A stretch of 5,067 nucleotides of DNA from assembly GCA_002397275.1 (NCBI GenBank), contig DHAA01000138.1, positions 1 to 5,067 of the forward strand, in the 5' to 3' direction. This document shows, piece by piece, positions 1 to 4,423 of this stretch. The stretch's first letter is position 1, and each line of letters starts with the position of its first letter. Both the position numbers and the translations under genes were made by a program. The DNA comes from Thermacetogenium sp. UBA4966. GTDB taxonomy: Bacteria; Bacillota; DSM-12270; Thermacetogeniales; Thermacetogeniaceae. Under the pieces are notes generated by a model. The model saw only the letters and a program-made list of their open reading frames with translations. It made no database searches and had not been told where the DNA came from.

Positions 1-105
1 CGACTATGACCGTCCATCCGGATATCAATCCGCCCCTTTGGCAAGAAAATTGCGCTTCTATTATTGCTGTATGTCAACGCTAAAAAGGTACATGCTGATC
101 CCCCG

Positions 106-148
106 AAAAAAATACACACCTTATACTGCTCTCTCAGTATAAGGTGTG
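106..148 (-). terminator. Strong Rho-independent terminator of the ArsR/AhpD-like/zinc-ribbon unit
   Basis: The arms 115-128 and 135-148 form a perfect 14-bp stem around a 6-base loop (129-134). Read on the minus strand, the stem is followed by TA and then seven T residues (complement of 106-112). This is a textbook intrinsic terminator lying 59 bases after the zinc-ribbon stop codon. On the plus strand the stem is followed by A residues, so it should not terminate rightward transcription. Confidence 0.93.
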
Positions 149-207
149 AAAAAAATAAATTCAACCGGCTCTTTTGTTGAGACTAAACCTTCCAACCAGA
201 GGTGCGA

Positions 208-606
208 TCAGGACCAGATATCGATATAGACCTTGAAATCCTTCCCGGTACCTTCTCGATGCCCCTTTACCAGTTCGAGGTGACGCAGAGTGGCAAAAAT
301 CCCCTCCCCTTCTTCCATCGTCATATCCGGATAGCAGGACATCATATATCTGACAAGTTCCTCACGCAGTACCGTCCCCTTCTCTTTGACGAATTCATAG
401 TATGTCCGCTGCTTGGGGGTGAGACCCTCATCCCCCTTCTTATGCCCGGTCAAGCTCCGGCTGGCCCGGGCAGCGGACACCGCTCCCACGTCACAAGTTC
501 TGGGAACCGACATCACCTCAATATAGCAATCCTCGCAGAGACTCCTTCCCGCCTTTACGTAGATCTCATCATCCGGCACTTCAGACCGGCACTTTTCACA
601 GCGCAT
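208..606 (-). CDS. Small zinc-ribbon protein with C-terminal helical/winged-helix-like region, function unknown
   Basis: This encodes 132 residues. The N-terminus carries two CxxC knuckles, Cys3/Cys6 and Cys24/Cys27, 17 residues apart, which is a treble-clef or LIM-like zinc site (MRCEKC ... LCEDCYIE). A linker with Cys38 follows, then from about residue 62 a helical stretch (LTPKQRTYYEFVKEKG ... LRHLELVKGHREG) that looks like a small winged-helix or DNA-binding fold ending in beta strands. I recognise this as a conserved hypothetical family of anaerobic bacteria, but its role is unknown to me. The start is supported by AAGGAGGGG at 615-623, with GGAGG 10 bases from the ATG. It is the last gene of the left block, 113 bases after the AhpD-like gene and just before the 106-148 terminator. 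A regulatory or nucleic-acid-binding role is an inference from the domain pair. Confidence 0.85.
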   Translation of the reverse strand: MRCEKCRSEVPDDEIYVKAGRSLCEDCYIEVMSVPRTCDVGAVSAARASRSLTGHKKGDEGLTPKQRTYYEFVKEKGTVLREELVRYMMSCYPDMTMEEGEGIFATLRHLELVKGHREGTGKDFKVYIDIWS

Positions 607-638
607 CCTTAAGACCCCTCCTTAATAATGTAATGCAG

Positions 639-714
639 GCCGCTCGCCCGCTAGCGGGAACCGGCAGCCCCGCCCACGCCCAGTAAGGCGGATACCCAGT
701 TCAGGGACTGTCCC
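639..714. repeat. Cluster of short inverted repeats, REP-like, between two genes
   Basis: Three separate dyads lie in 76 GC-rich bases. CCCGCTAGCGGG (647-658) is a perfect 12-base palindrome nested inside GCCG (639-642) and CGGC (662-665). CGCC/GGCG arms (677-680 and 687-690) enclose a 6-base loop. GGGAC-T-GTCCC (704-714) ends 5 bases before the stop codon of the AhpD-like gene. None is followed by a T run, so this is not an ordinary terminator. The arrangement resembles a repetitive extragenic palindrome that could stabilise or process the transcript between the two genes. Whether it is repeated elsewhere in the genome cannot be seen here. Confidence 0.5.
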
Positions 715-719
715 CTATC

Positions 720-1070
720 TTATTCCTCCATTGCCTTGAATTCCTTTAAAGCCTGCACCACATAAGAGGTGTAGGCAATGGACGGCCCTCCCCCCATGGT
801 AATTGCCACACCGCAGGCCTCCAGGATCTCCTGGGCTGTCGCTCCCTGATCGAGCGCCTTTTTTACATGGTGGACAATGCACGGCTGGCAGCGGATGCCT
901 ACGGCGACCGCGACCGCAATCAGTTCCTTCATCTTGGATGGTATCGACGGCAAGGCGAACACCGACTGGGCTAAGTCATTGAAATCTTCCATCACGCCGG
1001 GCAGTCTTGCCCGGATCCCCTCCTGACCATCACTCAGCAATTTAAGCGTTTTCAGGGATCCATTTCCCAT
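720..1070 (-). CDS. AhpD-like carboxymuconolactone decarboxylase family protein
   Basis: This encodes 116 residues, the normal size for a single-domain member. The family core is intact: Glu49, Cys61, Cys64 and His68 give the exact E-x11-C-x2-C-x3-H spacing of the AhpD proton-relay/disulfide active site (visible as CQPCIVHH). A Gly-rich helix turn follows (TMGGGPSIAY, 91-100), typical of the family. Known AhpD-type proteins are cytoplasmic alkylhydroperoxidases or disulfide reductases, so a thiol-peroxidase-like redox role is likelier than true decarboxylation. An ATG at 1076 exists, but the SD-like AAGGGGG at 1078-1084 lies only 1 base from it. The ATG at 1070 is 7 bases away and is preferred. 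The gene follows the ArsR-family gene on the same strand, with a candidate operator copy in between, so control by that repressor is likely. The physiological substrate is unknown. Confidence 0.88.
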   Translation of the reverse strand: MGNGSLKTLKLLSDGQEGIRARLPGVMEDFNDLAQSVFALPSIPSKMKELIAVAVAVGIRCQPCIVHHVKKALDQGATAQEILEACGVAITMGGGPSIAYTSYVVQALKEFKAMEE

Positions 1071-1077
1071 TTTCATG

Positions 1078-1084
1078 CCCCCTT
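1078..1084 (-). promoter_or_regulatory. Ribosome binding site deciding the AhpD-like start
   Basis: On the minus strand this reads AAGGGGG. It sits 1 base before the ATG at 1076, which is too close, and 7 bases before the in-frame ATG at 1070, which is optimal. Confidence 0.65.
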
Positions 1085-1176
1085 CGAAACTTTTTTCGCG
1101 CTTTCGGCAGCGGACAGATCAGATCTCCTCAATGGAAGCGGTTCGCTTGAGCCAATCTATATACATCACCCCCCTA

Positions 1177-1206
1177 TCTATAAGTCTATATGCACTATCT
1201 TATAGA
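1177..1206. promoter_or_regulatory. Candidate ArsR operator, second copy, upstream of the AhpD-like gene
   Basis: The segment holds an 8-bp inverted repeat, TCTATAAG (1177-1184) and CTTATAGA (1199-1206), whose arms are about two helical turns apart (22 bases centre to centre). The left arm is part of CTATAAGTCTAT (1178-1189), the same 12-mer found at the ArsR promoter. GCACTAT also occurs at both loci (1192-1198 and 1584-1590). It lies 20 bases after the ArsR stop and about 107 bases before the AhpD-like start. I see no convincing -35/-10 pair here, so it could regulate either a weak promoter or readthrough. Confidence 0.5.
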
Positions 1207-1225
1207 GATGCTAAAAAATAATCCC

Positions 1226-1570
1226 TCAGCAGTTTCGATGCGGGCATTGGTCACAGGAAAAATCATAAGGGCATTTTTTGAAGGCCTTTTTAAACATCTC
1301 GTCAATCCTATTCTTGAAATCACGGAAGACATCCAGGTTGATCGTGTAGAATACCCTATATCCCCTCCTGTTTTCCTCGAGCAATCCCACGCTCTTCAGA
1401 ATTCTGATGTGCTGGGATACGGCGGGTTGTGAGATCCCGATTTTTTTCGCTATGTCGGAGACACAGTAAACCTCATCGGCGTTTGAGGCCAGCATCCTGA
1501 TTATCTTTCCCCTCTTGTCATCACCCAGAACCTTAAACATACTGACCATATTGATGGGGCGGTCCGTCAT
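1226..1570 (-). CDS. ArsR/SmtB-family winged-helix repressor with a C-terminal cysteine cluster
   Basis: This encodes 114 residues from the preferred ATG. The fold runs as expected: an N-terminal helix (MFKVLGDDKRGKIIRML, 11-27), the metal-site helix segment VYCVSDIA (35-41), the recognition helix around ISQPAVSQHIRILKSVGLL (46-64), and a beta wing (RRGYRVFYTIN, 68-78). Cys36 sits at the first cysteine of the classic ELCVCDL metal motif. The second cysteine is replaced by serine. The tail is unusual: Cys100, Cys106, Cys109 and Cys114 (C-x5-C-x2-C-x4-C) with His111 at the very end, suggesting a metal, Fe-S or thiol sensor. A TTG at 1579 directly abuts the GGAG ribosome site, so the ATG at 1570 with 9-base spacing is chosen. 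It is the first gene of its unit and probably autoregulated through the adjacent 12-mer. The inducer is unknown; no arsenic genes are in the window. Confidence 0.92.
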   Translation of the reverse strand: MTDRPINMVSMFKVLGDDKRGKIIRMLASNADEVYCVSDIAKKIGISQPAVSQHIRILKSVGLLEENRRGYRVFYTINLDVFRDFKNRIDEMFKKAFKKCPYDFSCDQCPHRNC

Positions 1571-1579
1571 GGTGTTCAA

Positions 1580-1583
1580 CTCC
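1580..1583 (-). promoter_or_regulatory. Ribosome binding site deciding the ArsR start
   Basis: The minus strand reads GGAG here. The in-frame TTG at 1577-1579 touches it, leaving no spacing. The ATG at 1568-1570 is 9 bases away. Confidence 0.65.
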
Positions 1584-1586
1584 GCA

Positions 1587-1598
1587 CTATAAGTCTAT
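1587..1598. promoter_or_regulatory. Candidate ArsR operator, first copy, at the ArsR promoter
   Basis: The sequence CTATAAGTCTAT is an exact match, in the same orientation, to 1178-1189. It lies about 10 bases downstream of the -10 box and so overlaps the expected transcription start, a normal position for a repressor site. A perfect 12-base palindrome TATAATATTATA (1602-1613) overlaps the -10 box next to it and may be part of the same operator. Confidence 0.55.
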
Positions 1599-1607
1599 TA
1601 GTATAAT

Positions 1608-1634
1608 ATTATAATGTTGGTGATGCTCTGTCAA
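1608..1634 (-). promoter_or_regulatory. Sigma-70/A-type promoter of the ArsR unit
   Basis: On the minus strand a perfect -35 TTGACA (1634-1629) is separated by 15 bases from a perfect -10 TATAAT (1613-1608). The spacing is short. TAATAT at 1611-1606 gives a 17-base spacer with a weaker -10. Transcription would start near 1600, giving a leader of roughly 30 bases before the ArsR ATG. Confidence 0.7.
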
Positions 1635-1642
1635 TTCATTAG

Positions 1643-1658
1643 TGAGTGATTGAGTGAT
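1643..1658. repeat. Tandem direct repeat (TGAGTGAT)x2 upstream of the ArsR promoter
   Basis: Two exact adjacent 8-base units lie 8 bases upstream of the -35 box. They may be an accessory regulator site or chance; nothing else supports a role. Confidence 0.3.
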
Positions 1659-1717
1659 AGCGTAAACATCTTTATTATTATTTGTGCCGCAGGCGGCAGC
1701 GGCGGCCAGGGATATAC

Positions 1718-1758
1718 TATAAAAGGATCTGCTTCTCCTGTGAAGAGGCAGATCCTTT
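1718..1758 (-). terminator. Rho-independent terminator of the metal-chelate transporter/flavoprotein unit
   Basis: Arms 1722-1732 and 1748-1758 form a perfect 11-bp stem (AAAGGATCTGC with GCAGATCCTTT), and the enclosed bases can extend it imperfectly. On the minus strand the stem runs into TTTT-ATA, a short T tract. It lies 37 bases after the flavoprotein stop codon and separates that unit from the ArsR promoter. The T tract is modest, so some readthrough is possible. Confidence 0.8.
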
Positions 1759-1795
1759 CTCTACCCATTGTTGTTATTTCAAGTTGTTTTTTATA

Positions 1796-2377
1796 TTATT
1801 CTTTTTTCATAAACATCTCCGAGTAATCGGCATATTTCCCGGCATACACCGGTCTGGTAAACCACATCCCCTTGTCGCCGAGCATGATAGACAGGGGCTG
1901 GGCATTTTCGTAATCCATCTCCCCCGCCTCATTGAAGAACTTATCCTCTGCTTCCAGGAGCACTACTTTGCCGATGATCAGAGAATAGTTTTTCCTGCTG
2001 ATCTCTTCTGTAAGGGTGCACTCCAGGCGGGCGAGACACCCCGCAATACCGGGCGGCTTAACCTGCTGCGACGGGCAAGGCTTTAAACCGGATTTTTCAA
2101 ACTCATCAACATCAGGCGGGTAATTCTTGGAGCAGACCATGACGGCATCTGCCATATTTACGGGCGGCACATTGACCACAAAATCACCTGTTTCCCGGAT
2201 GTTCACCAGGGTATCCCTTTTAATCCAGGAGGCAAGAACAATTTCGTCAAAGGGGCGAAGGATCGGTGTGATATTTGACCAAGGAGCTATATTGCGCACT
2301 CCGTCCCTACCGACGGTAGATATAAGAACAACCGGCTGCGGCAGCATTTGCTCTCTTTGACGCGTTTCCAGAATCAT
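1796..2377 (-). CDS. Flavin reductase-like / flavoredoxin-type FMN-binding split-barrel protein
   Basis: This encodes 193 residues, typical for the flavin-reductase-like split-barrel family. Recognisable family segments are the N-terminal strand PVVLISTVGRDGVRNIAPWS (15-34), the KRDTLVNIRETGDFVVNV block (53-70) that contacts flavin in relatives, and a long middle loop with cysteines (Cys82, Cys101, Cys114, Cys120). It is a soluble cytoplasmic protein expected to bind FMN and pass electrons from NAD(P)H or ferredoxin partners; the acceptor is unknown. A GTG at 2389 lies inside the ribosome site, so the ATG at 2377 with 10-base spacing is the real start. It follows the substrate-binding lipoprotein gene by 61 bases with no terminator between, so co-transcription is likely. 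A role in reducing an imported ferric chelate is an inference from position. Electron-transfer flavoredoxin is the main alternative. Confidence 0.88.
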   Translation of the reverse strand: MILETRQREQMLPQPVVLISTVGRDGVRNIAPWSNITPILRPFDEIVLASWIKRDTLVNIRETGDFVVNVPPVNMADAVMVCSKNYPPDVDEFEKSGLKPCPSQQVKPPGIAGCLARLECTLTEEISRKNYSLIIGKVVLLEAEDKFFNEAGEMDYENAQPLSIMLGDKGMWFTRPVYAGKYADYSEMFMKKE

Positions 2378-2387
2378 GGTTTTAAAC

Positions 2388-2396
2388 ACCTCCTTT
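2388..2396 (-). promoter_or_regulatory. Strong ribosome binding site deciding the flavoprotein start
   Basis: The minus strand reads AAAGGAGGT, nearly a full anti-SD match. The upstream in-frame GTG (2387-2389) overlaps it and cannot be used with it. The ATG at 2375-2377 is 10 bases downstream. Confidence 0.8.
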
Positions 2397-2438
2397 CAGA
2401 TTTGCATTTCCTACTTTGCAGGTTCCGTTTAGTGGACG

Positions 2439-3554
2439 TTACTCCAGGGTTAATTTTTTAAAGCCTACAAAATTCTTGGCCATTTCTTCATACAATGGTT
2501 TCCCCACCATGAATTCGTAAATCTCATCTGCCTTTTTGACGGGGTCAATATCCTTGAACTTTTCAGGATAAATCACCTTTCCGGCATAATAAGCATCGGC
2601 CACCGCCGTCTCGATATTCGTCCAGTACCAGTTGTAAGAGATCAAACTGTAGACCTGCCCGTTTTTCACCGCGGAAAGCGATTTATAAAATGATGGATTT
2701 TTCTTGTAGTCATCCATCACAAGCTGGTAACCGCCTGAATCGACAAAAAGAATGTCCGGATTCCAGCTGATCAGCTTTTCCCGGTCGATGGTCACAGACC
2801 CGGATTTACCGGTTTCATCAACCACATTTTTGGCGTTAACAGCTGTGAAGGGGGGATACTCCCCGTATGTGCTTTCGATCCCATGTACACCCGCCATACC
2901 CAGTCCTCCCACATATACCGCAGGCTTTTCACTATCGGGGATATCCTTTGTTCTGTCATTCATGTCCTGCCGGCATTTATTCAGGTAGTCTACTACCTCC
3001 TGGGCTCTTTTTTCTTCGCCGGTAATCCTGCCGATCAGCTTTAAAGAATCATACACCTCCTGGCTGAATGTGGAGAGTGTGCCATAGTCCAGCACCACAA
3101 CGGGAATTCCTGTCTTCTTCTGGAGTTCATCAGACTGGTCTTTATCTGTAAGGCAGGAAAAGATTACATCCGGCTTGACGCTGACCAGCTTTTCAGCATC
3201 CGGCTGCGTTTGAGGGCCTCCCTGACCTATTGCAGGAAGCTTTGCCAGCACATCGGAATTAGCTGTAAAATACGGTCTTCCCCCGGGATTACTCTTCTCC
3301 ATTTCTTCTATTCCAATAACCTTGCCCGCTCCATTGACATAACAGACCAGACGTAACGCCCCCGGGCCGATAGCCACTACCTTCTTGGCCGGAGCTTGAA
3401 TTTCAACCTCTCTGCCGCTTAAATCCGTGACCTTAATCTTTTGTTCCCCTTGGTCCTTTTCTGAAGCGGGTTTTTCTCCACAGCCGATCAAAGATGTTGA
3501 AATGATAAGGAGAACTGCTATTCCAAAAACAAACAGAGTATTTCTGTTGCGCAT
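2439..3554 (-). CDS. Iron-complex (FepB/BtuF-type) ABC transporter substrate-binding lipoprotein
   Basis: This encodes 371 residues. A lipoprotein signal is clear: a basic start (MRNRN), a hydrophobic core and the lipobox LIGC with Cys25 as the lipidated residue, so the mature protein is tethered to the outer face of the membrane. The body fits the class III periplasmic-binding-protein fold for siderophores, haem and corrinoids: the opening strand KVTDLSGREVEIQAPAKKVV, the mid-lobe KPDVIFSC segment, a long inter-lobe helix, a second lobe with SWNPDILFVDSGG, and the C-terminal GKVIYPEKFKDIDP region. Length is normal for the subgroup. The ribosome site GGGGAGGGT (3561-3569) supports the ATG. 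It is separated from the ATPase gene by 116 bases in which I see no definite promoter or terminator. The ligand (ferric siderophore, haem or cobamide) cannot be told from sequence alone. Confidence 0.93.
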   Translation of the reverse strand: MRNRNTLFVFGIAVLLIISTSLIGCGEKPASEKDQGEQKIKVTDLSGREVEIQAPAKKVVAIGPGALRLVCYVNGAGKVIGIEEMEKSNPGGRPYFTANSDVLAKLPAIGQGGPQTQPDAEKLVSVKPDVIFSCLTDKDQSDELQKKTGIPVVVLDYGTLSTFSQEVYDSLKLIGRITGEEKRAQEVVDYLNKCRQDMNDRTKDIPDSEKPAVYVGGLGMAGVHGIESTYGEYPPFTAVNAKNVVDETGKSGSVTIDREKLISWNPDILFVDSGGYQLVMDDYKKNPSFYKSLSAVKNGQVYSLISYNWYWTNIETAVADAYYAGKVIYPEKFKDIDPVKKADEIYEFMVGKPLYEEMAKNFVGFKKLTLE

Positions 3555-3670
3555 ACTCTCACCCTCCCCAATATTTTTAAGCTTTTACAGATATTTAGTC
3601 TCTGTTAACCTCGTCTTTGACATTGTTATTGCCTGCCGCCATTTAACAGCTATTTCTTGAACCTGGCCGC

Positions 3671-4423
3671 CTATAAAGGAACGACGACAGGAATCTCTTG
3701 AAATCGTTCCACTGCCACCGGAACGGCATAGACTTCTTCAATATTATCAGGCGTTATTACTTCAACCCCACCGGCAGCGAAGATGGCGCGTTCTTTTAAT
3801 AAGATAAACTTATTGGCAAATCTGATAGCGAGGTTCAAATCATGCATGGTGACCAGGGCGGCGATCTGCTGCTCCTCAACAACTTTGTTGATAATCTTCA
3901 GCACATCCAACTGGTTTCTGAGGTCCAGGTTGCTGGTCGGCTCATCCAGCAAGAGCACCCTGGGTTCCTGAGCTAAAGCGCGTGCAATCACGACCTTTTG
4001 CAGTTCGCCGCCGCTGAGTTCATCAATATAGCGCAGGGAAAATTGTTCCAAACCGAGTACTTTTATGATTTTGTTGGCTATCTCCATATCCCTTTTGGAG
4101 ACATCCCAGGTGATATGCGGTTTTCTCCCCAAGATTACCGCGTCGAATACCGTAAACTTGCCTCCTTCCTGACGCTGTGATACATAACCTATTTTTTGGG
4201 CGATTTCCCGGCGGCTTAATTGAGATAGCTCGTCTTCTTCAATAGAGATTACCCCTTGCTGCGGCTTTAAGATCTTGTTGATGCACTTCAGCAGAGTCGA
4301 TTTTCCAACGCCGTTGGTGCCGAGTATGGCCAAGCAATCTCCCTTGTCCACCTCAAACTCGATATCGTTCAGCACCAAGTGGCTGGGGTAACGAAAAACA
4401 ACGCCGTCAACAGATAGAATCAT
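3671..4423 (-). CDS. Iron-complex ABC transporter ATP-binding protein (FecE/BtuD type)
   Basis: This encodes 250 residues, the full length for the family. All nucleotide-binding motifs are present in order: Walker A GTNGVGKST (35-43), Q-loop Gln83, signature LSGGE (136-140), Walker B VLLLDE with Asp160 and catalytic Glu161, D-loop SNLD (164-167), and switch His194. It should be an active cytoplasmic ATPase that works as a dimer under the permease. The ATG overlaps the permease stop by 4 bases (ATGA, 4420-4423), indicating translational coupling. An AGGGGG 11 bases upstream, inside the permease gene, can serve as its ribosome site. The paired membrane and binding proteins place it in the siderophore/haem/B12 importer class, with no further substrate resolution. 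Confidence 0.96.
   Translation of the reverse strand: MILSVDGVVFRYPSHLVLNDIEFEVDKGDCLAILGTNGVGKSTLLKCINKILKPQQGVISIEEDELSQLSRREIAQKIGYVSQRQEGGKFTVFDAVILGRKPHITWDVSKRDMEIANKIIKVLGLEQFSLRYIDELSGGELQKVVIARALAQEPRVLLLDEPTSNLDLRNQLDVLKIINKVVEEQQIAALVTMHDLNLAIRFANKFILLKERAIFAAGGVEVITPDNIEEVYAVPVAVERFQEIPVVVPL

Noticed and set aside
2..142. Plus-strand frame entering from the left edge and ending at 142
   Set aside because: It runs into the arms of the minus-strand terminator hairpin and encodes no recognisable protein; it is too short to support as a gene end.
202..612. Plus-strand open frame of 136 codons opposite the zinc-ribbon gene
   Set aside because: It has no ribosome site and no recognisable domain. 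It is the antisense of a gene with a strong SD, paired CxxC motifs and a terminator in the right place.
1190..1432. Plus-strand open frame of 80 codons opposite the ArsR gene
   Set aside because: It is a shadow of the clear winged-helix gene; its start lies inside the candidate operator.
1226..1570. Arsenic-resistance operon
   Set aside because: The ArsR family is broad; no arsenite pump, arsenate reductase or arsenic methyltransferase is in the window, and the classic two-cysteine helix motif is incomplete.
1682..2086. Plus-strand open frame of 134 codons opposite the flavoprotein gene
   Set aside because: It runs through the bidirectional-looking hairpin and the GC-rich patch and shows low-complexity Phe/Arg-rich content with no domain. 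The minus-strand flavin-reductase family match explains the region.
3555..3670. Separate promoter or terminator between the ATPase and binding-protein genes
   Set aside because: Only a weak 5-bp dyad (ACAGA/TCTGT, 3588-3606) without a T run and no -35/-10 pair of acceptable match. The gap is left as unexplained leader sequence within a likely single transcript.
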